The position numbers and the translations under genes were made by a program. The notes under the pieces were generated by a model. It was not told where the DNA came from and searched no databases. It worked only from the letters and a program-made list of their open reading frames with translations. DNA of 64,000 nt from Luteimonas arsenica. GTDB taxonomy: Bacteria > Pseudomonadota > Gammaproteobacteria > Xanthomonadales > Xanthomonadaceae. Shown here piece after piece: positions 42,453 through 51,981 of this stretch. Location of the stretch: the NCBI RefSeq assembly GCF_004352825.1, contig NZ_SJRW01000001.1, positions 1,364,001-1,428,000 on the forward strand, written 5' to 3'. The number at the start of each line of letters is the position of its first letter. Position 1 is the first letter of the stretch.

Positions 42453-44215
42453 GCGCCTTCCTCCACGCTCACTTCGCGCATCATCCCGGCTTCCATGTGG
42501 TAGAGCAGGTGGCAGTGGAAGGCCCAGCGCCCGAGCGCGTCGGCGCGCACGCGGAAGCTGCGCTTCGTGCCTGGTGGCATGTCCACGGTGTGCTTGCGCA
42601 GCTGGAATTCGCCGTCGTCGCCCTCGATGTCGCTCCACATGCCGTGCAGGTGGATGGGGTGGGACATCATGGTGTCGTTGACCAGGGTGATGCGCAGGCG
42701 CTCGCCGTAGCGCAGGCGCAGCGGCTCGGCGTCCATGAACTTCGTGCCGTTGAACGACCAGGCGAACTTCTCCATGTGGCCGGTGAGGTGCAGTTCGACC
42801 TCGCGTCCGGGCTCGCGGCCGTCGGGATCGTCGAACAGGCTGCGCATCGCGCCGTAGGTCAGCACCGTGCGGCCGTTGCCGCGCAGGCCGACGCCGGGGT
42901 CGTCGAGCTTCGGGGCCAGCGACATCGCCTGCATGTCGACCAGCGGGTTGCCGGTTTCGCTGGTCGGATGGCGCTGCATCCCGCCGTCACCGTGATCCAT
43001 GCCGGCGTGTCCCATCGCCGCGTGGTCCATTGCCCCATGATCCATTGCCGCGTGCCCCATGGCGCCGTGATCCATCCCGCCATGGCCCATGTCATCCATC
43101 GTCAGTAGCGGCCGCGGATCCAGCGCGGGCACCGGCGGAGCGAGGCCGTGGCGCACCGCCAGGGTGCCGCGCGCGTAGCCGGTGCGGCCCATGTCCTGCG
43201 CGAAGACGGTGAAGGCGTCGGCGCCGGCCGGCTCCACCAGCACGTCGAAGGTCTCGGCCACCGCGATGCGGAACTCGTCCACCGTCACCGGGTGGATGTA
43301 CTGGCCGTCGGCGGCGACCACGGTCATCTTCAGGCCCGGGATGCGCACGTCGAAATAGGTCATCGCCGAGGCGTTGATGAAGCGCAGCAGCAGCTTCTCG
43401 CCCGGCTGGAACAGGCCGGTCCAGTTGCCGGCGGGCGCCGCGCCGTTCATCAGGTAGGTGTAGGTGTGGCCGTTGATGTCGGAGATGTCGCTGGGCGTCA
43501 TCCGCATCCGGTCCCACATCGCGCGCTCGCGCAGCGCCTGGCGGACGCCGTTCGCACGCGCGTCGCGAATGAAGTCGCCGACGGTGGGCCGATACCAGTT
43601 GTCGTAGGCCGCATCCTTTTTCATCCGCCGGAACAGCGCCAGCGGATCCATGTCCGTCCAGTCCGACAGCAGCACCACGTGCTCGCGGTCGTAGCGGTAG
43701 GGCGGCGGCTCCAGCGGATCGATGACCAGTGCGCCGTAGAGCCCGGCCTGCTCCTGGAGCATCGAGTGGCTGTGGTACCAGTACGTGCCCGACTGGCGAA
43801 CGTCGTAGCGGTACTCCCAGGTTTCGCCCGGCGCGATGCCGTCGAAGCTCAGGCCGGGCACGCCGTCCATGTTCGCGGGCAGCAGCAGGCCGTGCCAGTG
43901 GATGGAGGTCATGTCGTCGCGCAGGCGGTTGGCCACGCGCAGGGTGACGGTGTCGCCCTCGCGGAAGCGCAGGAGCGGACCGGGCAGGCTGCCGTTGACC
44001 GTGGTGGCCATGCGCGGGCGGCCGGTGAAGTCGGCGGGCGAGCGGCCGATCGACAGGTCGAATTGGCTGCCGCTCAGCACGGGTACCTGCGGCGGCACGG
44101 CATGGCCCGGTCGTGGCGCAAGGCCGAGGGCGGCAAGGGCGCCACCGGCGGCCAGGCCCTGGACGAAGCGGCGGCGCGGGAGGTTCGCGCCGGAGCGCGG
44201 GTGGGGATGGTTCAT
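42449..44215 (-). CDS. copA: Copper resistance multicopper oxidase CopA
   Basis: 588 residues with a Tat signal (RRRFVQGLAAGGALAALGL), so it is exported folded to the periplasm. Copper ligands are in HWHGLLLP, WYHSHSMLQEQ, HPIHLHGMW and HCHLLYHMEAGM. A Met/His-rich stretch in the middle repeats MDHGAMGHAAM-type units, the CopA copper-storage signature. It oxidises Cu(I) and binds many Cu ions. It lies between copL (121 bases upstream) and copB. ATG 44215 gives the family's usual N-terminus. Confidence 0.96.
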   Translation of the reverse strand: MNHPHPRSGANLPRRRFVQGLAAGGALAALGLAPRPGHAVPPQVPVLSGSQFDLSIGRSPADFTGRPRMATTVNGSLPGPLLRFREGDTVTLRVANRLRDDMTSIHWHGLLLPANMDGVPGLSFDGIAPGETWEYRYDVRQSGTYWYHSHSMLQEQAGLYGALVIDPLEPPPYRYDREHVVLLSDWTDMDPLALFRRMKKDAAYDNWYRPTVGDFIRDARANGVRQALRERAMWDRMRMTPSDISDINGHTYTYLMNGAAPAGNWTGLFQPGEKLLLRFINASAMTYFDVRIPGLKMTVVAADGQYIHPVTVDEFRIAVAETFDVLVEPAGADAFTVFAQDMGRTGYARGTLAVRHGLAPPVPALDPRPLLTMDDMGHGGMDHGAMGHAAMDHGAMDHAAMGHAGMDHGDGGMQRHPTSETGNPLVDMQAMSLAPKLDDPGVGLRGNGRTVLTYGAMRSLFDDPDGREPGREVELHLTGHMEKFAWSFNGTKFMDAEPLRLRYGERLRITLVNDTMMSHPIHLHGMWSDIEGDDGEFQLRKHTVDMPPGTKRSFRVRADALGRWAFHCHLLYHMEAGMMREVSVEEGA

Positions 44216-44336
44216 GGGATGTCCTGGTCGCGCTGCGATGCCGGCCGGTCTGCGCCGCGGCATCGGAGGTTCGATGGATCGTCGCCACGGGATCGTGGGC
44301 GACGGCCGTGGATGGGCGCCGTCCGGCGCCGCGGGA

Positions 44337-44744
44337 TCAGGCGATGGGCGGTCTGATCAGGCCGCGCAGGGCGGGCGCCGGGTGGCCGTTGGCCAGCGGA
44401 TGCAGGCTTGTTTCCGCGCGCGCCTGGACGATGCCGATCTGCAGCTGCGGCGGCACCGCGACCGAGGCATGCAGGCAGGCCTGTCGGCACTCCGCGCTGC
44501 CGCTGCAGTCGCCGCTGCCGCCGGTATGGCAATCGGAAGGGGCGGCTGGTGCGGCCATGGTTTCGGCCGCCGCGTCGAGGTGTTCGTGACAGTCACCAGG
44601 CTGCATGCCGTCCGCCATCGCGGCAGGTGTTGTCATTGCCGTGGCCGGCAGCGCGGCCAGCACGCCCGCCATCGCCCCGCCAATCCCGTTCAGGATCAGC
44701 GCGAGGGCCAACAGCAGCTGCAGGGGCAGGGCGAACCTGGACAC
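44337..44744 (-). CDS. copL: CopL-family copper-responsive regulatory protein
   Basis: 135 residues from a GTG. An N-terminal hydrophobic helix (FALPLQLLLALALILNGIGG) is followed by a Cys/His-rich part (GDCHEHLD, SDCHTGG, GDCSGSAECRQAC). In Xanthomonas, copL lies just before copA and is needed for copper induction of copAB. Position and composition agree. A TAGAAT box six bases before the GTG predicts a leaderless transcript that starts the copLAB operon. Confidence 0.82.
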   Translation of the reverse strand: MSRFALPLQLLLALALILNGIGGAMAGVLAALPATAMTTPAAMADGMQPGDCHEHLDAAAETMAAPAAPSDCHTGGSGDCSGSAECRQACLHASVAVPPQLQIGIVQARAETSLHPLANGHPAPALRGLIRPPIA

Positions 44745-44750
44745 CGGGCG

Positions 44751-44756
44751 ATTCTA
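44751..44756 (-). promoter_or_regulatory. -10 box of copL (leaderless configuration)
   Basis: TAGAAT on the minus strand; its first three bases are the stop codon of the upstream TRIC gene. CGCCCG separates it from the GTG at 44744. Confidence 0.45.
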
Positions 44757-45425
44757 CCGTTTCCCGCCGTCCGGCGGCTGCGGCGCCCGCGGTATCGGCA
44801 GCTGCCAGCCCCAGCGCAGGGCCGCCATGCGCAGGCCGAAGCAGGCCAGGCCGCCCACGACCGCGCCCAGCAGCACCGGGAGCCCGAGCAGGTGCCCGGC
44901 CACCACGATCGCCGCGCCCGCGAGCGCCGCGACCGCATACAGGTCCGCGCGCAGCACCACCGGCACCTGGGCCAGCAGGATGTCGCGCGCGATGCCGCCG
45001 CCGATGCCGGTGAGCATGCCCATCAGCGCCGCCATCACCGGGCCCAGGCCGAACTCCAGCGCCTTCTGCGTGCCAGCCACGGCGAAGAAGGCCAGGCCGA
45101 TCGCATCGAGCATCCGCACCGGATTGCGCAGGCGCTCGATCAGCGGCGACCAGTAGAAGGCGAGCACGCCCGCGGCCATGGCCACCGCCAGGTAGCGCCA
45201 GTCCTCGAAGGCCGCCGGCGGCGTGGCCCCGATCAGCACGTCGCGGCTGATGCCGCCGAAGGTCGAGGCCGCGAACGACAGCACCAGTACCCCGAACAGG
45301 TCCAGGCGCTGGCGCACGCCGGCGGTGGCGCCGCTGACCGCGAAGGCGAAGGTGCCGCAGAGGTCCAGGACCAGCAGCAGGGTCTGGTGGAACTCGAGGC
45401 TGCCTTGCGGTTCGGGGGTGATCAT
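44754..45425 (-). CDS. TRIC cation-channel family membrane protein (YadS/YicG type)
   Basis: 223 residues, about seven membrane helices, with the internal duplication of the UPF0126/TRIC family: the repeat pair LSFAASTFGGISRDVLIG and LTGIGGGIARDILL, each holding the Gly-Gly kink and Arg-Asp. Bacterial TRIC homologues form trimeric monovalent-cation channels; some have been linked to glycine transport. It is on the copLAB strand and upstream of it, but a functional link is not evident. Confidence 0.85.
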   Translation of the reverse strand: MITPEPQGSLEFHQTLLLVLDLCGTFAFAVSGATAGVRQRLDLFGVLVLSFAASTFGGISRDVLIGATPPAAFEDWRYLAVAMAAGVLAFYWSPLIERLRNPVRMLDAIGLAFFAVAGTQKALEFGLGPVMAALMGMLTGIGGGIARDILLAQVPVVLRADLYAVAALAGAAIVVAGHLLGLPVLLGAVVGGLACFGLRMAALRWGWQLPIPRAPQPPDGGKR

Positions 45426-45441
45426 GGGATCCGGAGGTCCT

Positions 45442-45464
45442 GCGCCGGCCGGAGGGGCCGGCGC
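45442..45464 (-). terminator. Hairpin between the receptor pseudogene and the TRIC gene
   Basis: GCGCCGGCC / GGCCGGCGC, 9-bp stem with a 5-base loop, no T-run. Confidence 0.4.
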
Positions 45465-45484
45465 TGGCCGCCGATGTTAGCCGG

Positions 45485-45502
45485 GATCGGGCAAGCCCGA
45501 TC
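45485..45502 (-). terminator. Hairpin after the TonB receptor stop
   Basis: GATCGGG-CTTG-CCCGATC read on the minus strand, a 7-bp stem with a stable CTTG loop, 12 bases past the stop at 45515. Confidence 0.45.
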
Positions 45503-45514
45503 GGGCGCGCGGGA

Positions 45515-47179
45515 TCAGAACTGCCAGGAAATGCTGGTGCGCACGTTGCGTCCCGGCTCGCTGTAGCGCCCGATACCATCGTCGGTCGCGTAGCCATAGA
45601 GGTAGAAGTCGCCGCGGCTGACGTTGCGGATGCGCGCCCACTGGTAGTACTCCTCGTCGAAGAGGTTGTACACGCCCAGGTTGAAGCGCAGGCGCTCGTT
45701 GAGGCGGAAGCTGCCGTACAGGTCGAAGACCGTGTAGCTGTCGCTCAGGAAGGGCTCGGCGGTGGTGCCGAACACGTCCGGTTCCACGTCCACGTCCCCG
45801 GCCTTCTTCGCCAGCGAGTGGCTGACGCTGCCGGTGATGCGCAGGCGGTCGTCCATGCCCTGCCAGCTCAGGCCAAGCACGCCGCGGTCCGGGTTGATGC
45901 TCGACAGCGGGCTGCCGTCCTTCTGCTCGCCTTCGTTGTGCGACCAGGCCGCGCGCAGCAGCCAGGCGTCGCCCAGGCGCCACAGGCCCTCGAACTCGAC
46001 ACCCTTCACCGTGACTTCGCCGACGTTGGCCAGGGTGTTGTAGTCGTAGCCCAAGCGGGTGCTGCAGGTGCCGCGCGAGCAGGTCTCGTATTCGATATCG
46101 GGGTTCGCGGTCAGGCGCAGGCTCTCGATGAAGTCCTGGTAGCGGTCGCGGAACACCGAGACGCCGAAGCGGGCACGGTCGCTCTCCCAGCGCCAGCCGA
46201 GCTCGATGTTGAGGCTGGTCTCGGCGTCGAGGTCCGGATTCGCGGCGCTCGTCGGCACCACCACGATGTCGCCCGTCGCGACCTCGGTGATCTCGGTGGT
46301 GCTGGTGGGGGCGTACATCTCGCCGGTGGTCGGCGCGCGGAAACCGCGGCCCAGCTGCAGCCACAGCGTCTGGTTGGGGAGGAAGGCGTAGCTCAGGCCC
46401 GCCTGCCAGACCGGCGAGGAGAAGCTGACGTCGCCCACGGTGCCGGTGTCGTCGCCGAAGGTCGGGCCCAGGCGCGGCGAGTAGTCGTAGCGGTCGTAGC
46501 GGGCGCCGAGCACCAGCTGCAGGCGGTCGTCGGCCAGGCCGATGCGGTCGCGCAGGTACAGCGTCCAGGACGTCGCTTCGGTCTCCGGAACCTGCGCCGG
46601 GTCGACGGTGGCCGAATCCAGCACCCCGGCGTTGTTCCAGCGGTAGTCGATGGCCTCGAAGTCGATGTCGCGCTGCTGCCAGGACGCACCGTAGGCCAGG
46701 GCGTGGCGCGCGGACGCGGTGTCGATGCGCTTGTCGAGATCGATCGCGAAGCGGTCGAGCACCTGGCGCGTGGAGCGGTTCTCGGCGCGGTCGCAGGGCA
46801 GGGCGGGCGTGCAGGGCGTGGTGTCCGGCCCAGGCGTGGGATTGGCCGAACTGCCGCTGCCGGCCAGCACGCGGGTGATGCCGCGGCTCTCGGTCTCCTG
46901 GCGGTCCAGCCGTGCTTCGAGCGTGTCGAACATGGCGTTGCCGGCGGTGAGCGCGTAGCGCAGCCCGTAGCGGTCGCGGTCGTTGCTGTCGTCGCCCCAG
47001 CGCTCCATGCAGCCCGGGGGCGCGACGCGGGTCAGGTTCTCGACCTTGTTCTCGGAGCGGTTGCGCTCATAGACCAGGCCGAAGCGCTGCGCCTCGGAGG
47101 CCACGAAATCGACCTTGGCGAGGATGTTGGTGCTTTCGTGATCGACCGGGTCGGGCAGGCGGCGGTCGCTGCCGTTGCT
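45515..47179 (-). pseudogene. TonB-dependent receptor, C-terminal remnant (5' part lost)
   Basis: About 554 codons of an outer-membrane TonB-dependent barrel: YDRYDYSPRLGP, GFRAPTTGEMY, YNLFDEEYYQWAR and the terminal Phe (SISWQF) are typical, and the segment DPVDHESTNILAKVDF resembles haem/haemoglobin-type receptors. The frame is open back to a TGA at 47180-47182 with no signal peptide, TonB box or plug domain, so the N-terminal third to half is gone. Exactly there the sequence turns into an amidohydrolase gene on the other strand. It may be translated from an internal GTG but could not be exported. Confidence 0.85.
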
Positions 47180-47549
47180 TCAGGCTTCCGGCGTCACGAT
47201 CCTTGCCGGCACCGACGCCGGATTCCTCAACTCGTTCAACTACCCGGGGGTGGCCCTGCATGAAGAGCTTGCGCTCTTCGTGAGATACGGCCTCACACCG
47301 CTCCAGGCCTTGCAGGCAGCCACGATCAACGGGGCGCGTTTCCTGGGCAAGGACGACATGCATGGCACCCTTGCGGAGGGCAAGGCGGCCGACCTCGTGC
47401 TGCTCGATGCGGATCCGTTGAAGGACATCACCGCGGTCGGGCGGATCGATACCGTTATCCTCAGGGGCGAGGTCCGCGATCGCGAAGCGTTGGATGCCAT
47501 GCTCGAGAACGTTCGCGACCGTGTCGCCGCCATGAGGCCTTCCCATTGA
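47175..47549 (+). pseudogene. Imidazolonepropionase-like amidohydrolase, C-terminal remnant
   Basis: About 124 codons of the C-terminal part of an amidohydrolase: ASGVTILAGTDAGF (with the metal-ligand Asp), FVRYGLTPLQALQAATINGA, FLGKDDMHGTLAEGKAADLV and VILRGEVRD. The rest of the roughly 400-residue family, including the metal-binding HxH, is missing, because the receptor remnant starts at about 47,180 on the opposite strand. No start codon or ribosome site is credible, so it is a gene fragment. Confidence 0.85.
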
Positions 47550-48055
47550 GCGGAGGGGTAGCTGGAGTTGTTGCAGCACCTTGTTACAGACCGGCTGACG
47601 CCGTGAGCCCCCTACGATTTGAACGTCTGCTCTCGGCCGGTCCGTTGTATGGGTACTCGTCCGGGGTCCAGCAAGCAGCACGCTCGATGTAGCTCGGCTG
47701 GGGAGCAAATGCGGCCCTGATTGCTTCAGCCTTCGCTACGCGAATGCCGTAGGGAACCACGCCGCAACATTGAGTACAAGCAGGCCCAGCAGCGCGAAAG
47801 CAAGCGATTGCCACGCGGTCGCTCTGAAACCCCGAAGATCGGCTGATGCGCCGGCTGGGGCTGCGCGGGGCGATCCGCGGCAAGCCAGTGAAGACCACGG
47901 TCAGCGCCAATGCTGGGGCCGATCGGACACGTCCCGCCAAGCGGAAGCCGAAGCAGCTTGCTATCGGCAGCAGGCCGGTCAGGCCAGAGCGGCCCGACTC
48001 GAATCAAACAGCCTCCAAGAAGGCCGGGGCGATTCAGCTGGGTGCAATGCACGCA
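47550..48055. other. 506-base gap without a supported gene; possible decayed membrane-protein tail
   Basis: No intact gene. On the minus strand, ending at a TAG at 47736-47738, one frame encodes a hydrophobic segment (SLAFALLGLLVLNVAAWFP) followed by the stop; upstream the frame is broken. This could be the end of a decayed membrane protein. It fits the picture of a rearranged site next to the 47,180 junction. Confidence 0.35.
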
Positions 48056-48481
48056 CTACCCGCGAACGCAGACGATGGCTTCGACCTCGAACAGCATGCC
48101 GTCGAGCGCCAGGCGCGGCACCGGGACCAGGGTGCAGGCAGGCTTCGGGCCGGGGCCGTAGGCGCGCACGAGTTCCTCGCCGAGGATGTGCAGGTGCGTC
48201 TCGGTATGGTCGACGATCAGGACGGTCTGCTTGATCACGTGCTCCAGGTCGCCGCCAATGGCGCGAACGGCGATGCGCAGGTTCTCCAGTGCCTGTCGTA
48301 CCTGTGCCCGGAACCCGTCGGCAAGCGCGCCCTCTGCGTCTTCTCCACCTTGGCCTGCGATGTACGCCAGTCGTGCGTCGGCGGGTGGAATCGCGATATG
48401 CGAGTAGCCATTCGGCGCCGGATCGTAGAGGCCTTCCGGATTGAGGAACGTCGGCAAGGATTGGAGTGCGTGTGGATCCAT
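48056..48481 (-). CDS. RidA-family protein
   Basis: 141 residues of the YjgF/YER057c/UK114 family: IAIPPADARLAYIAGQGG, ALENLRIAVRAIGGDLEHVIK, VDHTETHLHILGE and the C-terminal VPVPRLALDGMLFEVEAIV. RidA members hydrolyse reactive enamine/imine intermediates; the Arg that marks true RidA (in GNVIRTK-type endings) is not obvious, so it may be one of the other subgroups. ATG 48481 has CGGAGA upstream. It lies at the end of the run of minus-strand genes starting with wrbA, 110 bases beyond the AhpD-like gene. Confidence 0.8.
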   Translation of the reverse strand: MDPHALQSLPTFLNPEGLYDPAPNGYSHIAIPPADARLAYIAGQGGEDAEGALADGFRAQVRQALENLRIAVRAIGGDLEHVIKQTVLIVDHTETHLHILGEELVRAYGPGPKPACTLVPVPRLALDGMLFEVEAIVCVRG

Positions 48482-48591
48482 TTCTATTGTCTCCGGGTTT
48501 GATGGCTGCTCTCCAGTTGACGATCCAGGGGAAAGCGATGTGACATCCCGCGACGGTCGTGGAGGCAAGCCATCGCTAGGGCGCTCTTCCG

Positions 48592-49071
48592 TCATTCAAG
48601 CCCTGATGCGGCCAGGCCGAAGGCCTCGTCCCGGCTGCCGGGAACGGACCCGAAACCGACATTGATCCGGTTCCATGCGTTGATCGCGCCGATGATGAAC
48701 GACAGGTCGGCTATCTCCTGTTCCGACAGCTGCGTGCGTACCTGCTTGTAGAGGTCGTCCGGGACGCCCTGGTCCGGAAGCCGGGTCAGGACCTCGGTCC
48801 ATTCCAGCGAGGCACGTTCGCGCGGGCTGAACAGCGTCGATTCGCGCCAGACCGGGAGGTGATGGATCCGCAGCGGCCTTTCTCCGTGAACGGTCGCCTG
48901 CTTGACATGCATGTCGATGCAGAACGCGCAGTTGTTGATCTGCGACGCACGGATCATGACCAGGTGCCGGATCGGATCCTCGATCGAGGATTGGAGGAAC
49001 AGGGTGTCGAGCTCGATCAGCTTTTTCGCCAGTCCAGCGGACTGTTGCATGAAGTCGACGCGTTGGTTCAT
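48592..49071 (-). CDS. Carboxymuconolactone decarboxylase / AhpD-like protein
   Basis: 159 residues with the alkylhydroperoxidase AhpD core: VMIRASQINNCAFCIDMH has the CxxCxxxH redox motif, followed by WTEVLTRL and INAWNRINVGFGSVPG. Such proteins reduce peroxides or act on lactones. The ATG overlaps the stop of the porin gene upstream by four bases, so it belongs to the wrbA-MFS-porin operon. Confidence 0.88.
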   Translation of the reverse strand: MNQRVDFMQQSAGLAKKLIELDTLFLQSSIEDPIRHLVMIRASQINNCAFCIDMHVKQATVHGERPLRIHHLPVWRESTLFSPRERASLEWTEVLTRLPDQGVPDDLYKQVRTQLSEQEIADLSFIIGAINAWNRINVGFGSVPGSRDEAFGLAASGLE

Positions 49072-50036
49072 GGATTTGCTCCTTTGTCTGGGTGTTCGGG
49101 ACGCGGGAAACCGATCGCATACCTGAGGCTGAGCCTGCTTCCTTCAGCGCGATCCTTCGCCAGCGTCTCGACGTAGGCGGCCACATGGAGCGAGGAGCGT
49201 CCGCGCGTCCAGGCAAGGGAGGGGCCGATGCCCAGAATGCGCTCGCGTCCGGGCAGGCGGGCGCCGTCGACACGGTCGTCGGCGATCTGGACGAGGACGT
49301 ACATCGACCCGCCGATGCGCAGGTTTCCGGACATCGCATGGGAAATCGCCGAGTTCAGATGGATGGCATCGCCGGACCGGGTCGTGGATGCGTCCGCCCC
49401 GGCGCCGGGATCACGATGGGTGCCGGCGTGGAGATAGTGGATGCGTCCGCTGATCTCCCATTCGGACGATGCCTCCCACGTGAAAGCGTAGTGCGGATTG
49501 AACAGCCATGTATTGCTTCCAAGGTCCAGTCGCGCGGGTCGCCCATGGCGCCCGGTCGGCAGCGTCACGTTGAGGTTCAGTCGCTGCCAGAAGGGACGCC
49601 CGGCCAAGGAGGTTCCAGGCCATTGCAGGATCAGCGGGCTGATGAAGACGTCGCCCGTCCCGGTCGCATGCAGCGCTGGGCCCGTCACGGGAGTCATCCG
49701 TGCGTGGACGAACGGAACGATTGCCTCCGCGCCCCAGTAGGCACCGAGCATTCGGTGCTCCGACAGGTAGCTTGCCTGCGTCAGCAGTGCGACCGAAGCG
49801 ACTTCGTGCGCCGCGTCGCTGCGATGGCCTTCGGCATCGCGAAACGTGTCGGCGTGATAGGCCGAGAGCGTCTGCTGGAACAGCCAACCCGGCCCAGCGA
49901 CGCCGTCCCGGAACGTACTGTCGCCGAGATTCACCGGCGGCAAGGCAACGCGGGCACTCGCCGGTCCGACACTGACCACGGCGACCACGGCGACCACGAT
50001 GGCGATGGGTGACAGCCTGCGCAGCCAGGACCTCAT
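49068..50036 (-). CDS. Phenol-degradation MetA-type outer-membrane protein
   Basis: 322 residues with a signal peptide (IAIVVAVVAVVSVGPASA) and alternating beta-strands typical of the MetA-pathway / SphA-like transporter family: LNLNVTLPTGRHG, WLFNPHYAFTWEASSEWEISG and YAIGFPRPEH. These barrels often accompany genes for aromatic-compound breakdown and may pass hydrophobic substrates through the outer membrane. ATG 50036 overlaps the MFS stop by four bases; the 3' end overlaps the AhpD-like gene. Confidence 0.72.
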   Translation of the reverse strand: MRSWLRRLSPIAIVVAVVAVVSVGPASARVALPPVNLGDSTFRDGVAGPGWLFQQTLSAYHADTFRDAEGHRSDAAHEVASVALLTQASYLSEHRMLGAYWGAEAIVPFVHARMTPVTGPALHATGTGDVFISPLILQWPGTSLAGRPFWQRLNLNVTLPTGRHGRPARLDLGSNTWLFNPHYAFTWEASSEWEISGRIHYLHAGTHRDPGAGADASTTRSGDAIHLNSAISHAMSGNLRIGGSMYVLVQIADDRVDGARLPGRERILGIGPSLAWTRGRSSLHVAAYVETLAKDRAEGSRLSLRYAIGFPRPEHPDKGANP

Positions 50037-51253
50037 CGCGCCGCCTCCAGCCGGTGACGGTACGCATGTGCTCCGAACGCGGCCGCCAGGGCCACCGCGA
50101 TCACGGGCGCCGCCACCCATGACCAACCGGCCGCGCCGGCGATGGCACCCGCCGCCGCTGGTCCGATCACGATGCCGACGTTGTTGCCCTGGGTCGCCAG
50201 GCCGACCACCGATCCGAGCAGGGAGGGCCTCGAGGACAGTCGCGGCGCTGCGTCGAAGACCACCACCGGGATGAAGGCGCCTGCGAACGAAAAGAGCACG
50301 CAAAGCATGTACGCCAGCTCCCCGGGCAGCGGCACGAGCAGGATGCCGATGCTGCAGAGCGCGATCGTCGAGAATCCGGCCACGAGCAGCTGCGATGCGC
50401 GCCAGCCACGATCGAGCAGGGCGCCGCACGCGATGCAGCCGGCGGCGCCCGCGGCGACGGCGATCGCGCTCAGCATGCCGGCCGCCGCCTCGCCCACGCC
50501 CAGGCGATCGCCGAGAAGAGTGGGCAGGAAGCCGAACAGCGCGAAAAATGCCGTGGTGTAGGCACAGAACTGACCCGCCAGGAACCAGGCGCCACCGGAG
50601 CCCAATGTGTTCCGCAGGCTGTGAATCAATCCGTCGCGTCCCGCCTCGCCACGCGCCTTGCCGCGCAGCCGGTGCGTGCCCGACGCCAGCAGCACCGCAT
50701 AGCCTGCAAGCAGCCAGGCATTGGCCCACCACAGGCCACGCCAGCCGAGATGGCCCAGCAGCGGAGCGGCCAGCATGACGACCGCCATGCCCACCGGCAT
50801 GAAGGTGGCCCACGCCGCGAACGCCCGTTTCCTGGACGCAGGCGTCGTGGAGGCCACCACCATGGCCGGCGCGGCCACGGTGACGGCAAGGAATCCCAGT
50901 CCCTCCAGCGCGCGCGTGGCCAGCAACGAGGGCAAGCCCGTCGCCAGTGCCCCGAACGCGGATCCCGCTGCCTGCACCGCCAGCCCCGCGATGACCGCGC
51001 GCCGCGCCTGGATGCGGTCCGACACCGCACCGACGAGCAGGCTGGCCAGCGCACCCACCAGCGCGAACGCGGACAGCACCCACGACACGGCACCCAGGTC
51101 CACGCCCAGGTCCGCCCGCATGGACTGCAGCACGACCGGCACCTTGCCGACCTGGAAGGCGGAGACGATGCCTGCGCCGATAACAAGGACCAGCGTCGCA
51201 CTGTCCGTGGCCGGACGTGCACCCACATCGTTGTTGGCTACGGACGCTGTCAT
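50033..51253 (-). CDS. MFS transporter
   Basis: 406 residues, 12 predicted membrane helices, with the motif-A loop [14 protein letters not shown] between helices 2 and 3 and [11 protein letters not shown] in helix 4. It looks like a drug or metabolite exporter of the CynX/NarK-like or DHA1 type; the substrate is unknown. It overlaps the wrbA stop and the porin start by four bases each, so all are cotranslated. A quinone or aromatic exporter is a reasonable guess from the neighbours. Confidence 0.82.
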   Translation of the reverse strand: MTASVANNDVGARPATDSATLVLVIGAGIVSAFQVGKVPVVLQSMRADLGVDLGAVSWVLSAFALVGALASLLVGAVSDRIQARRAVIAGLAVQAAGSAFGALATGLPSLLATRALEGLGFLAVTVAAPAMVVASTTPASRKRAFAAWATFMPVGMAVVMLAAPLLGHLGWRGLWWANAWLLAGYAVLLASGTHRLRGKARGEAGRDGLIHSLRNTLGSGGAWFLAGQFCAYTTAFFALFGFLPTLLGDRLGVGEAAAGMLSAIAVAAGAAGCIACGALLDRGWRASQLLVAGFSTIALCSIGILLVPLPGELAYMLCVLFSFAGAFIPVVVFDAAPRLSSRPSLLGSVVGLATQGNNVGIVIGPAAAGAIAGAAGWSWVAAPVIAVALAAAFGAHAYRHRLEAAR

Positions 51254-51885
51254 GGCGCCGAATCCGCGCGTACCACGTCCTGTTTCGCCAGCGCTGCCGC
51301 GATCCGTGCGACGTGACGGCCCTGGAACCTGGCGCCGTCGAGTTCGTTGTCCGATGGCTGGCGATCGCTGTCGTCGTCTCCGCTGGCAAGGGTGGAGGCG
51401 CCGTAGGGCGTGCCGCCGGTGACTTCGCCCATCAGCAGCTGGCCCTTGAACGAGTAGGGCAGGCCGACGACCACCATGCCCAGGTGCAACAGCACGGTGT
51501 GGGTGGATTGCAGCGTGGTTTCCTGTCCGCCGTGCTGGCTGCCGGTGGAGGTGAACGCGCTGCCGACCTTCCCCACCAGCGCGTCCCGTGACCAGAGCCC
51601 GCCGGTCTGGTCGAGGAAGTTCTTCATCTGCGCCGCCATGTTGCCGTAGCGCGTGGGCGTGCCGAGGATGATCGCGTCGTACCCGGGCAGTTCCGCGACG
51701 GTCGCGATCGGCGCGCCCTGGTCGGTCTTGTAGCCCGCCTTGTTGGCCACGTCCTCCGGGACCAGTTCCGGTACCCGCTTGATCGCCACCTCGGCGCCGG
51801 TTTCGCGGGCGCCGGCCGCCACGGCCTCCGCCATGGTTTCGACATGGCCGTAGGCCGAGTAATACAGCACGAGGATCCTGGGCAT
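51250..51885 (-). CDS. wrbA: NAD(P)H:quinone oxidoreductase WrbA
   Basis: 211 residues of the flavodoxin-like WrbA family: [20 protein letters not shown] (FMN phosphate loop), [20 protein letters not shown] and [17 protein letters not shown]. It reduces quinones by two electrons and prevents redox cycling. First gene of the minus-strand operon; ATG 51885 has CGGAG upstream. Divergent from a LysR regulator, with an inverted repeat between them. Confidence 0.95.
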   Translation of the reverse strand: MPRILVLYYSAYGHVETMAEAVAAGARETGAEVAIKRVPELVPEDVANKAGYKTDQGAPIATVAELPGYDAIILGTPTRYGNMAAQMKNFLDQTGGLWSRDALVGKVGSAFTSTGSQHGGQETTLQSTHTVLLHLGMVVVGLPYSFKGQLLMGEVTGGTPYGASTLASGDDDSDRQPSDNELDGARFQGRHVARIAAALAKQDVVRADSAP

Positions 51886-51933
51886 GGCGACGTCTCCGAA
51901 GGGGTATGCGGACACGTTCGCAGCCGAGATTGA

Positions 51934-51960
51934 TCTGCGGAAGTGCTAATATTTCGCAGA
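51934..51960. promoter_or_regulatory. LysR-type operator between wrbA and its divergent regulator
   Basis: TCTGCGGAA (51934-51942) and TTTCGCAGA (51952-51960), matching 8 of 9 in reverse complement with a 9-base AT-rich centre. It sits 49 bases before wrbA and 22 before the LysR gene. Confidence 0.6.
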
Positions 51961-51981
51961 ATCCGATCGATTGGATAGATC

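Noticed and set aside
45818-47263. Open frame of about 480 codons, plus strand
   Set aside because: Antisense to the TonB-receptor remnant and without any recognisable domain.
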